Of a stretch of 64,000 bases of DNA, positions 1 to 11,310 are shown one piece after another. The translations under genes and the position numbers were made by a program. How positions within the stretch are numbered: position 1 is the stretch's first letter; every line of letters starts with the position of its first letter. The stretch is taken from contig NC_135014.1 of assembly GCF_051020955.1 (NCBI RefSeq), positions 23,288,721 to 23,352,720 of the forward strand, given 5' to 3'. A model generated the notes under the pieces. That model was given only the letters and a program-made list of their open reading frames with translations. It searched no databases and was not told the origin of the DNA. The stretch is from Megalopta genalis (lineage: Eukaryota > Arthropoda > Insecta > Hymenoptera > Halictidae).

Positions 1-83
1 CGTACCGTCGACGATGTTTGTAACAGTTACAAATTTTATTGAGTAATTTTTCGAAACATATTTTGAAAGATATTTTTTGCAGT

Positions 84-185
84 TTTATTAGCCTTTCTGG
101 TGTTCTTGACGACGATTTATTTGATTCAATTACTGAAAAATTGGATAATTTAGTGGACGATTTAAATGTTGTGGGCGATAATTGA
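84..185 (+). CDS. Possible terminal exon of an unknown gene (partial)
   Basis: The tract TATTTTTTGCAG at 71-82 looks like a splice acceptor. It is followed by an open frame ending in TGA at 183-185. The encoded tail is acidic (SGVLDDDLFDSITEKLDNLV, then DDLNVVGDN), with codons more biased to GAC/GAT and CTT/TTA than the surroundings. The frame also stays open back to 24, just after a TAA, so an unspliced transposon-derived fragment is equally possible. I do not recognise a family, and the rest of the gene would lie left of the window. Confidence 0.25.
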   Translation, partial: FISLSGVLDDDLFDSITEKLDNLVDDLNVVGDN

Positions 186-977
186 CCCAGCTACTTCCTT
201 GCACTGACTCATTTATTGGTGACGGGATTGTTTTTCTCAAATTTGGAGATTAATTATTACACTAATTTATTATGCCTTCCCACACAAAATTTGATTAAGA
301 ATATTCAAAAAGTTATTGATTTCATATTTGTCAAGTTTTCAATTTTAATTCCACTACATATAATACTCTAACTTTTTATAATTTTTGAGGTTGTTGGTGG
401 GACAGTCAAAGTGTTCAATCAGTTATTTTAGTTTCACGTTCTCTGGATCTATTAATTCTTTCTAATTTGACATTGATATTTGTGTTATGGAAACATATAA
501 TATTTGAATTTTATTCAATGAATAGTATATTATAATTGCTATATTATTACATATAGTACTATATATAATATTACATATATACTATATATATTATTATTAT
601 TACATATAGTACTATATATAATATTACTATACAATAAATATTGCTATATAATAAATAGTATACATAATAGTGTAGATAACCTACAGTTCGAATCTCGTTC
701 ACACTTCTCTTGTAAGATCTTTTTTAATAAACGTTCTAAAGAAACTTGTTTCCATGGTGATTGTTTTATTGTATCGCTCCTGAAATACTTATTCCACAAG
801 AACACTTTTTAAAGAAGTTTCTAAGATCAACATTTTCTTCCAATAAGAAATTGCACATAAGAAACGTGTTTCTAAAGAATAACACCTCTTTTTAATCTTC
901 CACACCAGTGGAACGATTTTCTTCCACTACAATATTAGATGGATCCAGATCAAAATCTCGTTCGTTTTGCTCGAAGC
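186..977. other. AT-rich gene-free DNA with TA-rich tract
   Basis: No gene seen. About 520-665 is a TA-rich tract in which ATATAGTACTATATATAATA recurs. A TTCGAATC at 690 resembles a tRNA B box but has no A box or cloverleaf around it. Confidence 0.6.
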
Positions 978-1480
978 AAATTGATGGAACGATTCCTCAA
1001 AATCAAATCTTTTCGTTGTACATTATTTCGAGAATTATTTCTTTGGTCATGTATGAAATAAACAATAACAAAGAAATTATTTGAAATTGTAGTATTTCAA
1101 ATGGATCGATATTATTTTTATATTGAAATAAACAGCGTGGAGAACAAATTATTTCAAATTGATGTAACTACTTCTTAAAATCAAATCGTTTTTGTTGCAC
1201 ATCATTTTGAGAATTATTTCTTTTATGTATAAAATAAAAAATAACGAAATAATGGATTATTTGAAATTACTGTTATTTTAAATGGATCGATCATATATTT
1301 ATGTTGAAATAAATAACGTGAAGAATTTATTTCAAATTGATGTAACGATTTCTGAAGATCAAATCTTTTTGTTTCGTATTATTTTTATATTATTTATTCT
1401 CTCGATATTATTTGTATATCGAAATAACAGCCTTGCGAATAAGTTACTTCAAATAGTAATTACTTATTTTCATTTTAAAT
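978..1480. repeat. Tandem repeat, 178-bp unit, about 2.8 copies
   Basis: The marker AAATTGATG(T/G)AACGATT occurs at 978, 1156 and 1334, giving a period of 178 bp. Each unit also has AATGGATCGAT and ends TTATTTC/GAAATAA-rich. The array is AT-rich, and copies differ by substitutions and small indels. Short open frames here are products of the repeat. Confidence 0.8.
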
Positions 1481-1482
1481 AA

Positions 1483-2299
1483 AATTCGCTCCGGTATGAC
1501 AGTATACTTCTCGCGTTTCCAATATCAAAGAATAAGTCTTCCAATGCTTCCTCTCCATTTCCTCGCGCTTCAACCCCATTGCAGGCTAATCTCCCCATTT
1601 CGACGATGTTCTCTCGCCATTATCCTCCCGAGAAGCAAGCAAAGTCATCGCGTCTATTTTCCAACCGTGCCAGCTTTGCAGATTCGGTGTGGTAGGACGG
1701 CTCGCGGAGACAAGCGAACGTTGTACGTCGGCTGCGGGGGTCGGATGGCAGAGTGATGCATGTGCCGTGTACCGAACGGGGTGTGGGAGGCGGTCGGCAG
1801 AGGGGGTTGGAACGGAGAACGTGATCCTGTGACTGATCCGTGAAAGCGTGAAAGGGTTTCTGCTCCTTTTTCCACCCCTTTATCCACTCCACGCGGACAG
1901 GGGGTGTCGCGAGGCGACGATCAATCACTCCACACCACCGTCCACACCGATTCACCCCTTTCCCGACTGCCCCGAACCCCTGCCCCCTCCGCACCCCGTA
2001 TTCACATAAAGGGTTTCCACTGATATGGCCAAACGAACATCCCACCACCCGCGCAAACACGCCGTGATCCGTCTAGATCACGAGCCTCGTTGCTTAACGT
2101 TTCGCAAAAGATGCACTGCGTCGATGCCACCGATTCAGTGGCTCGGCATGATCGATCGGATCGACAATGGTTTTCGTAATAGTTATCGAACTATTATAGA
2201 CTCGCCTGTGATTTTCTATTGCAACGCGATTTCCCGTATCCGATGTTCCGAGTTCCGAATAGTATAATATCAAAATAACTTTAATGTCCGAATATTCTT
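1483..2299. other. GC-rich patch, no gene recognised
   Basis: CpG-rich and C/G-run-rich sequence. Overlapping open frames occur on both strands, but none contains a recognisable motif or consistent splice sites. Confidence 0.5.
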
Positions 2300-2302
2300 A
2301 TT

Positions 2303-2541
2303 ATTATTAGACACAGCGGATTTCATGCATTTATGCGAAAATTGGGCGGATCGAAGATAGTAAAATAAGATAGTAAAAAGCACGATAGTAAAAACATTCG
2401 AACGATTTGAAAGTATTATTGCATCGTTGGCAAGTCATTATATTTATTAAGAAAAATAATATAAATGTCTGTGTAGTTTTTGCGTCTTGCAATTAGTGAA
2501 GACAATTTTTATTTTGCATAAACATCCGCAGTTTAATAATT
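2303..2541 (+). mobile_element. MITE-like copy, family A
   Basis: The left end reads ATTAGACACAGCGGATTTCA and the right end TGCATAAACATCCGCAGTTTA. They are inverted versions of each other (consensus TAGACTGCGGATTTTTATGC). The right subterminal part, GAAGACAATTTTTATTTTGC, recurs in other copies. There is no coding capacity, so this is a non-autonomous element or its remnant. Confidence 0.65.
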
Positions 2542-2599
2542 ATAGTAGACTCAATGTAGATTTTACATTGTTACTGACGTTTAAACGAGAAATTAGCAG

Positions 2600-2890
2600 A
2601 ATGCATGATTCACTGCGCTTGTTCAACGTGAATTAATTTTCCTCGCTGTAATTAGACATATTTTTATTACATTTGTTTTCATCCCGATTTTTAATTGGAC
2701 TTTGAATTGTCTAACAATTTCTAGAACAATTCTAAAACGATTCCTTGGTAAACAAAGTTAGAAATGTGAATATATGATTTAGAACACTGTGCAAGTTTAG
2801 GGGATGGTTTTCTGTAAGGCTACCCTTCATTTAGTATATTCTAGATATAAAATCGTCTTAAACATTTCTATTTTTTATTATTTCTAACAT
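2600..2890 (+). repeat. Dispersed repeat family E, copy 1
   Basis: Collinear with 11085-11310. Shared landmarks are CATGATTCACTG with TTCAAC, then TGTAATTAGA, ACAATTCTAAAACGATTCC/TTGGTAA, GGGATGGTTTTCTGTA, CTACCCTT and ATCATCTTAAA. Divergence is high, and no terminal repeats or coding frame can be seen. Confidence 0.6.
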
Positions 2891-3091
2891 ACGAAGTTAA
2901 CAAAATTAACGAAATATAATATTTGCATATTTCTATATTAGAAATAATAGAAAATAAATGCGAATAAATTAGAAGCCAATCATTTAGTAATCAAACAAGT
3001 CTCTCCACGTCCTCTGAACAAAATGGAAAATAATTGAAAATGACATATTCTTTATAATTTCTCCCGAGGTTATATTGTTTGTTGCATATAC

Positions 3092-3303
3092 ATTAATACT
3101 AGATTGCGGATTTAATGCATTTGTAACAAAATCGAGCAGATGAAACACGAGACAGTGACGCCATTAGAAAAATTTGACAATTTCGTTCCATTATTTCGAA
3201 TTTCCTAAAATTATTCACAATAAATGTTTACGCAGTCCCCGTTTCCTTCAACTAATGCATAGAATTCGTATTTTGCATAAAGATCCGCAGTCCAATTATT
3301 ACA
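3092..3303 (+). mobile_element. MITE-like copy, family A
   Basis: The left end ACTAGATTGCGGATTTAATG and the right end TTGCATAAAGATCCGCAGTC are inverted, about 210 bp apart. Same orientation as the copy at 2303. Confidence 0.65.
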
Positions 3304-4532
3304 TATACGTATAATACGTCGACTTCGAGAGCTCGATAAACCGAAAGCGATTTATCCAATAAAACTGGCACAGGGAAGTTCAGTTTTATCGCTCCCCCCC
3401 CCCCCGCGTTTTATAGATCGCGAGCGTAATTCATCGGCGTAAAAATGAACCTTCGAACCAAAAACTTCGAACTTCGAATAAATAATATCATCGGGAGAGA
3501 TATCGGAGAGCGTGTTGCAGGAAAATTGTCGACGGAACGTCCCCCCCTCCCCCCAGCCCGGATTTTCGCGGCAGCGAACGAGAAAGCGGATTTTCACGGT
3601 GAATCGAGAGGAGAGCCTAATAGACGATGAAACGATCCGGGCTCGCTCTCTCAGGCAATTAGGCTCGCTTAATATTCACACGATTTATCATAAAGCTTCG
3701 TCCGGTACAAATCGCGATAAAACGCCTCGTGAGCCGGTTCCCATCAAGAAATTTAATCTTCCCACGAATCGGTCTTCCAAGTTTCTCGCGCACGTCCCGA
3801 GCATTTCCTTCTCGCGGCCGGCGAGATCCCCTGTAAAACAAGAGTCTGCCAAAGAAAACCGTGGCGCGTTCCGTGTGCCGGACCGTGGTAATTACAAGAA
3901 AATTTCAGCTTTACCTAGCCGCGCCCGCGGAGGAGATTAATCGTGTTCCCGAAACCCGACACGCCCGGGGAAAATGTCTCTTTCATTTACGCGGCACGCC
4001 GTTGCCGGAAGTAAGCAGCCGGATGACGGCGTCTCATACATCAGACACCTAATTCATCCTTCTCCCAGACCGAGCGTTAACTCTTACATCTTATCCATTT
4101 AGAAGTTCCGCCCTCCGTCGCCGGTAGTAGGCTTGTTGCTCGCGATATGACGAGCCGTAATGCGTCCCGTCGTTAACGCGGCCTTCCATCAATCTACCCC
4201 CGAAGTTTCGATGCTCGATCTACCCCTTTGAAAAATCCCCGGCCGCGTTAGCCGCCGATGAGACGTCCAATTTCTGTTGGCTCGAATCACCGGGGATCGT
4301 GCTTGCCGCGAAAATCGAGCGGCTTTTTCGACGTTACGAATTTTCGAAGCTGTTTCGTGGAAACGGAGACCGCGTGGAAAATTGTTATTCAATTCAGAAT
4401 TGAATTTTTATGTGGAAATATGTTTCGTTTACTGGAATTTTAGGATCGTAAATAGTAACACGTTGATTGCGAGATTAGTCGATTATTGGTGACACTAATT
4501 TTGCGCTTTTTTTACGTAATAGCTTTTGACAC
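3304..4532. other. GC-rich patch, no gene recognised
   Basis: Contains a run of 12 C at 3394-3405 and several overlapping open frames with no recognisable domain. Nothing else seen. Confidence 0.5.
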
Positions 4533-4770
4533 AATAAATAGACTGCTGGTTTCCGTGCATTTAAATATCTGACATAAAAAAGACATACATTCTCACGCGA
4601 CGTATAGAAAATTCCTGTTTTATAAATATGTAGTTTTTCTACTGAATTTTCTCTCTGATTTCTGTTACTCCTACGAATTTTTCCGCAACTGTATAATAAA
4701 TCGACTGTGGATTTTCTGCATTGAAAAAATATGCATCTGAAATTAAGTATTTACAATTCAAAATATCTGC
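4533..4770 (+). mobile_element. Two family A left ends, degraded
   Basis: AATAGACTGCTGGTTTCCGTG at 4537 and AATCGACTGTGGATTTTCTG at 4698 both match the family A left terminus. Their right ends are not clear, so these are probably truncated or nested copies. Confidence 0.45.
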
Positions 4771-4927
4771 CATAATTTAAATTTCTATCAGAAATCTATT
4801 CCAAGTCAAATTTCTATCAAAAATCCACTACAATTTAAATTTTTATCTAGAATCTATTGTAACTCAAATTTATTTAGCCAGATGGATTTAAAATAATTAA
4901 AAAATGTCAACGTATTGTTTTTAATAT

Positions 4928-5172
4928 ATTAACTCATTGCACTCGAAGCCATTTTAATTGTATCTCTGAAATTGTTTTTCTGACTTATAGCATTTCCATT
5001 TTATATGGTAAAGTGCATTTTATGCATACGAAATTGAGTCTTCTGACTTATAAAACAGTTACACTTCTAGCAATTTTAAAAATCTGAACTTTGTTAATAT
5101 GAAGATTATCTTGGAACGTGATGTAACAATTTTAACGATGCCTCGGAGTCACCACTCGAGTGCAAATACTTA
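4928..5172. mobile_element. MITE-like element, family H
   Basis: The left end TTGCACTCGAAGCCATTTTA is matched in inverse by the right end, which carries TCACCACTCGAGTGCAAA preceded by AATTTTAACGATGCC. The spacing is about 245 bp. Part of the same terminal sequence recurs at 13035-13085. No coding frame. Confidence 0.55.
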
Positions 5173-5700
5173 AAATCATTGAAGAAAGGAATAATTTGTT
5201 ATTTATAGTTTCTATATCTTGCAATCGAAGGACGCAATTTTTGTCCGCAATTTTAATTAATCCACGACGTGGTGCAACAAACTCTCCTATCAAGATCCGG
5301 TTCGATTGATTAAATCGCCAAGAGTTTTCTGCGATTTTCTCCGACAGCAGAGTTCGCTAACGAATGGAACCCAGTTCGCTGGGTATTTGTGTCCGTCGCG
5401 CATATTTGACGATCGAGAACAGCTTTTAGCAGAATGACGAGCCCCGACGAGTCTGCTTCGCTGAGACGCGGAGGTGTATACAAGACGAAATTGGATATTG
5501 CTGCTAAATATTTGAAAGATCCCCGATCCGTAGAATTTCGTTGATATCCCGTGGGACCGGCCGCGTCTCCCAACTTCCCCGGATCTTCTTCCCCTTCGAT
5601 TTTGAGTGGTCAATTAGCAGGAGAGCTTCTTTCGCCGACGCTTAACTCCTTTTTAAAACAAGTGCGGAGGATTTTCCCATGAAACTGTACACGTTTTCGT
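5173..5700. other. Moderately GC-rich DNA, no gene recognised
   Basis: Open frames on both strands, none with a recognised motif. A 36-codon ATG frame at 5434-5544 is noted among the rejected items. Confidence 0.45.
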
Positions 5701-5870
5701 TCTGTTCCCATTGTCATAGCGTTCGCTGTTAGCTTCGTGTAAAATCGTTCTCAACAAAGCATTTATGGACTTTTTATTGCATAACATTTTAGTCTTATTT
5801 TTACTGGTGGGACGCACTCCCGAAGTATATACGGAAAGATGCGGATACTCTGTGTGGACGCATACAGTTC
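5700..5870 (+). repeat. Dispersed repeat family C, copy 1
   Basis: Aligns with 28330-28495. Shared parts are AAGCATTTAT, TGCATAACATT(T/C)TAG, TTTTACT, CGCACTCCCGAAGTATATAC, then GATACTCTGTGTGG where copy 2 has GGGACACCCTGTATA. The second copy keeps an end typical of an insect DNA transposon; this one is eroded. Confidence 0.5.
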
Positions 5871-5918
5871 GTAAATATTGTCATAGACCGCGGATAATGG
5901 AACATTTGGATATTAGAG

Positions 5919-6101
5919 TACAGTAAATTCTCCCTAATTTATGAATTAATCTAATTTTCCTCCAACTTGTAAACAAAAATGGACAATTTTGGAAGAGGAG
6001 ATACGATCATTTTTTAAAGTTACCGATTGTCAATAATTATAAAAATGAGGTTATGTCATTTTGTTTCCAAGCTGTGCGTCAATTAGAGAGAATTTACTGT
6101 A
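5919..6101. mobile_element. MITE, family B (pogo/Tigger-like ends), intact
   Basis: The element is bounded by TA and has terminal inverted repeats CAGTAAATTCTCCCTAATT and AATTAGAGAGAATTTACTG. Its length is 179 bp between the TA duplications. The CAGT start and TA target site fit pogo/Tigger-type DNA transposons (family knowledge). The interior has AAAATGGACAATTTTGGAAG and ATTGTCAATAATTAT, shared with other copies. Confidence 0.8.
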
Positions 6102-6273
6102 TTTGGAAAAAGGTTTCCATAGCTTGAAAAATTAATATAACTGTCCTGTCATAAATTTTCTATTTTGTTAGCATATATTATTGTATGGAACCCCGGCTCG
6201 CGAGATCCTCGAAGCATTAAAAAATGAAAAGTTGTACATTTCTCGTAGAAATGTTTAATTCGTCGATATTCTC
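6102..6273. other. AT-rich spacer
   Basis: No feature seen between the family B element and the purine-rich repeat that follows. Confidence 0.5.
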
Positions 6274-6359
6274 AGTGGACTGAGGGTGGACCGAGGGCTA
6301 AAAGAGGGTGGTCCGAGGATAGGAGGAGGGTGGTCCGAGGGTGGAAGGCAGAGAGAGAC

Positions 6360-6402
<43 letters not shown>
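6274..6402. repeat. Purine-rich minisatellite and (GA)n microsatellite
   Basis: Four or five units of a GGTGGTCCGAGG-type repeat (6274-6345) lead into a (GA)n tract (6350-6402). Arg-Glu-rich frames on one strand and Ser-Leu-rich frames on the other are products of the repeat. Confidence 0.9.
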
Positions 6403-6403
<1 letters not shown>

Positions 6404-6888
6404 GAGCGCACACAGTCCGACCGGAGAGAATTTTAAAATTGAAGGTCCTTGCGGGGTGGAAGGACATACGTACGGCTCCCCGATTCGATCTTGGCTTCCG
6501 ATCGGGAGAATGTGTTTTTTCCGCGCCCTCAAACACGTCACATAAATAAAAAATATCCTTCAAAGTTGCCAACCCAAGCGTCTGGACCCCGACCGAAACC
6601 CCTTGGCCTGATCAATCCCGGGAATACGTGAAACCTTGAATACTAGGGTAGCTGGGCGACCGAAAAGGAGAGCCACCCCCGCTCTAATCTCTTTTCTTGT
6701 AAATCCCACTGTGAAACTCGCTTTCTGACCAACCCTTCCCACTATTTAGAGGCCGCGCAAACGTGAATTCGTATTAAGCGCTTATCGTTACAAAAGAATC
6801 TCGGTTTTACTGAAATTTTCGTTGACAACATTTTTATCGGAATATTTAACATATGAGATATAAATATATTTAAATATATAAATATGTA
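6403..6888. other. GC-rich to AT-rich transition, no gene
   Basis: The left half is GC-rich with no recognised product. The right end is TAAATATA-rich. Confidence 0.45.
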
Positions 6889-7066
6889 AATATAAATTCT
6901 CTCCAATTGTCCCTCAGCTAAAAATACAAGAGTAGGCAATTTGGGAGGAGGAGGTATGATTATTTGAGCCTTGCAACTCGTTTTTACAGTCGTCGATTGT
7001 CAACAACAATGAAAATTGTCTATTTTAGTTTATAAGTTGAGGGAAAATTGGAGAGAATTTACTGTA
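6889..7066. mobile_element. MITE, family B copy 2
   Basis: The right end GGAGAGAATTTACTGTA is intact. The left end ATAAATTCTCTCCAATTG has lost its CAGT. The interior shares GGCAATTTGGGAGGAGGAGG and CGATTGTCAACAAC with the copy at 5919. Length is about 178 bp. Confidence 0.75.
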
Positions 7067-7614
7067 TTAATGTTCATAAAATTCTTCAATTTAATAATTA
7101 CCGAGCAATAAAATCGAAATGGTACCTTAAAGCGCCTTTATAACACGATCTGTTGAACACAGAGCAGAAAAATTCGGTATTTGCCAAAAGCGAAGAGACC
7201 CGAGTTCAGAAATGCAGACTTTACTGTTATGTTGCCGCAACACAGCGGGAGAGTTTCCCGAAACGTGGGGGCTCTTGTTCCGATTGGAGAATTTTACAAG
7301 ACTTGTATTTCTTTAATGTCGTTTTCCTTTAGAATGTGTTCTACAAGTCCGAGGCGGAACGGTATTTGGATGATCTTGGTGGTTCTGTGTTTGGTAGGAT
7401 TCTCTTGAATTTATGATAGTAAAGAACTTTTTACAAGATGTGAACGTCGGCATGGTAATTCCGTGGGAAATGTGGTTTTTGCGTGTAGCAGGTGGTGGAG
7501 ATGGTTCTAAATATACACGTACGTATAATAAATGTGTTGAATATGGAAGTATAATAACATTAACAACAATGATAAGTGGTAAGCGTCGATTGACGTCGAT
7601 TTGATAGTGATAGA
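7067..7614. other. Unique DNA, no gene recognised
   Basis: A 75-codon open frame without convincing start lies at 7181-7408. It has no recognised motif. Confidence 0.4.
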
Positions 7615-8030
7615 TGATGACAATAATTTTAATAATATTGATAGTATCAATAATATTAATAATATTGATAGTAACAATAATATTAATAATACTGATGGTG
7701 CCAAGTATATTAATAATAGTGATAGCAACAAGAATATTAATAATATTGATGGTAACAAGAATATTCATAATATTGATAGTACCAATAATATTAATAACAT
7801 CGATAGTACCAATAATATTGTTAGTATCAATAATATTAATAATATTAATAGTAACAAGAATATTAATAATATTGATAGTACCAATAATATTAATAATATT
7901 GATAGTAATAAGAATATTAATAATATTGATAGTAATAAGAATATTAATAATATCGATAGTAACAAAAATATTAATAATATCGATAGTAACAAAACCATTA
8001 ATAATATTGATAGTACCAATAATAACAAAT
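7615..8030. repeat. 27-bp minisatellite, about 15 copies, open in many frames
   Basis: The unit is close to GATAGTAACAAGAATATTAATAATATT. Because 27 is a multiple of three, the array stays open on both strands. The plus frame reads repeated DSNKNINNI (Asn/Ile-rich), and other frames read Ile/Leu-rich. Copies differ mostly at AAC/ACC and AAG/AAT positions. I treat the frames as by-products, because the flanks show no start, splice or domain context. Confidence 0.9.
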
Positions 8031-10311
8031 CAACCTGACTAGAAATAAAATAGTATGACAGGCCCAAAAAATTGCGTTGTTTTGTCAGAAGCCGGAAAAT
8101 TGTTCTGTCAAAAATTCGGAGTTTGTTGAAAGCCAAAAATCGGAGCTTAAAAATTCAGATTTCATCGAGAACCAAAAAATCAGCTACAAAAACATGGATT
8201 AACCTCGCCTGCGACATTGTTTCCCACCGCCCGATCGCCCCGCTTTCTAATCTCGAGATGAAAGTTCTCACTCCTGGATCGTCGGATCGGGCTCTATCGA
8301 TCACAAGATCGGGATTCGATTACTCTAAAAGTGCAGGAACGCCGGTAAACAAGTTCGTTGTGCACGCGTGCTGGGTGAAACGCACCCACACGCGGACACA
8401 TCGGACGATTTCGGCGACTTGAGGATGGTTTATGAGCCGTAACCTTCCTACAGAAATGGCCACCCCCGCGGAGGACCACCCCCGACACCGGGTAACGTGA
8501 CACCAACCTCTTCCTCTAAACTCGATCCAATATATTAAGGTTAGCTTCCGCGGGAAGAAACTATCGACGCCTGTATCCTGGATCGGCGTCTACTAGGACT
8601 TCCGGGGCGGAGGTACGGCGACGATCTCAGGAAACTGTCATCGTTGGGATCATTGTCCTGAAAGCGATCTTAGAGCGTTTCGTATATAAGCTGCGATTGC
8701 GTCGAATTTTTTGAAAGTTTGATGCTCGAAGCTTTATCAAGGGTGGAAAATACCATGTTTAGGTCTTTTAATTATTTGGACGATATTTTGAAACTTGTAA
8801 AAGAGATAGAAGTTTATTTGATTAATTCCCGACTATTATTTTCCTGATCTGATCCCGACAATATCCAATTTAATTTGCAACAAATTTTGTATTTAATCGA
8901 GGGGAGAAATTATCCAGTTGAAATTTTGTATTTAATCGAGTGAATATATCGTCTGAATAAAGAAGTTGCCCCTCAAATTGTTATAACGTTCGAAATAATT
9001 TGTTATACTTCTTCGTCGAAGTATGATAGAACTATCCAAAATATAATAAGAATTTTATTGAGTTCCAATTTCGATAAATTAGCAACTGACACTGATCTTA
9101 GGATGTTTTAAAGGTATTAGAGGGTCTAAGGTCTGTTTAAGGGTGTGTCATTTTGTATCCATGTGAGAAAAAGTGCTATGTATATTATTTTTTCTGGTTG
9201 AGATATATTTATTTACACAATACTGTTAAAAATAATAGATTTCGGTCCTTTTTTTCCAATGCGAAAATAAAATAGAAATAATTGATAAAAGAACATCGCT
9301 GCAACAAAACTACATATTTAAAATTCTATGAACATATTTCGACCCTATTTATAAGAGGAATAAATTTTATATTTATTTGCAAGTTCTGAATAATAATAAT
9401 AATTCGATTTTGGCTCGTCATTCTCGATGAAGAATTTTTCTCTTCTTTGAATCGTAAAAATAATGTCTCCCACGATTCTAACCAGTGTAAATTAATAAAC
9501 GTTTATGCCCGTATGAAGATCCACAGATTACAGTCTCGATTTTACTTTTATTTTCCGCGGGCATCGCAGTCGGAACAACGTCGAAGTAGTTCGGGGCACA
9601 AGTTGCCGGCGTTGTTAAATACGTTCGGTTGATGTTACGGTGTAAAAGGCTAGCACCGTCGCGCCGGGGCGAAATAAAACGTAACGTCTGTTGATGCTCT
9701 CGTAGAGGGGCCAGGAATATTCCTGGTGGATTCATAAAAAAAAGTGCTCAAGTCACCCCTGAAAAATAACATGAAACCGGGGCACAACCGCGCGCCATAC
9801 GGCCGTGAAAGCGTGCGGCGTTAAAAAATCATAAGGGTGCCGTTTTCCTCGTCTCGGTGCACGTTCACCCCGAATTCCCGTGATCGACGTTTTATGGAAA
9901 CGTAAAAATCGCTGGATCCAGCCCCATTAATTTCCGTAACGCTCTTAAAACCAACTAAATATTTGCTTACAATTTCATCCGGCAAATTGTTTCCTGAACT
10001 ATTAAATCGCCGGCTGGATCTGCGATACGATCGACGGAAACGGTACTTCGTGCACTGACAAAATCTGCATCGCTTTGAAATCAATTTGAAAGAGTCAGAT
10101 TGCTGATACGTACCAAAAACTTGGTATAAATAGTCATTTGATTATTTTATATGTTTTATATAATTTTATTTATTATATATTTTATTGTATCAATATTATT
10201 TTATATAATTTTATTTTCACGAGACAAATAACAAGGTGGAATTTAAAACAATAAAGATATTAAAGGAATGACTATGAAAATGGCAGTGCTCTATTCGCGA
10301 CATTTTAAGAT
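8031..10311. other. Gene-free DNA with two GC-rich patches
   Basis: The GC-rich stretches 8200-8720 and 9600-10090 carry overlapping frames without recognisable domains. 8720-9440 is AT-rich with nothing identifiable. Confidence 0.45.
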
Positions 10312-10515
10312 TATTAATAAACTGTGAATTTGATGCATTTACGGTAAAAATCAGTAGATATAATATTAACCAGTGAAAACATCAAGCGAAACTAAGAATT
10401 TGAATTTATTAAAATAATTCGAGAAAGAAAAAATATAGCATTTGGCTTCTATATTTCGCAATTAATGTAGACAATTTTTATTATGCATAAAAATCCGCGT
10501 TCTAATTATTGAATA
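10312..10515 (+). mobile_element. MITE-like copy, family A
   Basis: The left end AATAAACTGTGAATTTGATG and the right end TGCATAAAAATCCGCGTTCT are inverted, about 200 bp apart. The right subterminal part, GTAGACAATTTTTATTATGC, is the best-preserved of the family. Confidence 0.65.
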
Positions 10516-11084
10516 TAGAATAAAACTGTTTAACTCATATACCCTTGCAATCTATGCAATTTATTTCCCATAAAAAATCAATAATAATAAAATACAGTTA
10601 AATTAGTCCATAGAAGATTAATTATTATTATATTAGTTTATATTAGTTTATATTACTATTATGTTATTATATTAGTCGATAGAAGATAAATTCGAATTAA
10701 TAACAATCGTAAAAGGTGGACATTTTGGACGTCGATAGAACGTTAATGAAGACGTCGAATAGAATTGAATAAAACATTGGAATAAGGGTTGAAGATAAGG
10801 GATGGGATGCGATTTGTCGCGGTCGCGTCGGTTTTAAACAGAGGAGACATTTCGAGGCGTGGAAAAAAATGGAGATTCACCAGCAGAGAGCATGAGAGAA
10901 CAAAAGGTTAGGGGATTCCGACTGGTTGGGGTGGTTCGTCGCGATGTTTTCGTTCAGGGGGTGCGCCATCGTAGACGGCAACATAATCCTCGATAGAGGG
11001 CCGTGACACATGGGAACATGGGGGACATCTTATCTTCATATTACATACACACGACGGTTCTCAACTTCGAGTACCTGGCCGTTC
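10516..11084. other. AT-rich then mixed DNA, no gene
   Basis: 10600-10690 is TTATATTAG-rich simple sequence. 10780-11080 is mixed GC without a recognised product. Confidence 0.45.
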
Positions 11085-11310
11085 ATGATGATTCACCTTC
11101 TCCTGATTCACTGTTCAACCTGATTCAACCTCCCTCATTGTAATTAGAAATATTTTAATCGCATTTTTCTTCTCCTTATTTTTCATTGGATTCTACAAAA
11201 ATTCTAAAACAATTCCCTTGGTAATAAATTTAAGGGATGATTTTTTGTACGACTACCCTTAATCTAGTTTTAAATTTAGGATCATCTTAAATATTCTACT
11301 GATTAATAGC
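11085..11310 (+). repeat. Dispersed repeat family E, copy 2
   Basis: Collinear with 2600-2890. It shares TGTAATTAGAAATATTTT, AATTCTAAAACAATTCC, GGGATGATTTTTTGTA, GACTACCCTT and GGATCATCTTAAAT. Confidence 0.6.

Noticed and set aside
680..710. tRNA B-box-like CAGTTCGAATCTCG
   Set aside because: No A box at the right distance and no cloverleaf can be folded. A similar GGTTCGAATCGGG at 57520 fails for the same reason.
5434..5544. 36-codon ATG frame, MTSPDESASLRR start
   Set aside because: Looks protein-like by eye, but a frame this short is expected many times by chance. No match, splice or context supports it.
6286..6549. Arg-Glu repeat proteins on one strand, Ser-Leu on the other
   Set aside because: Translation of a (GA)n/(CT)n microsatellite. 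The same applies at 20419, 27299 and 63566.
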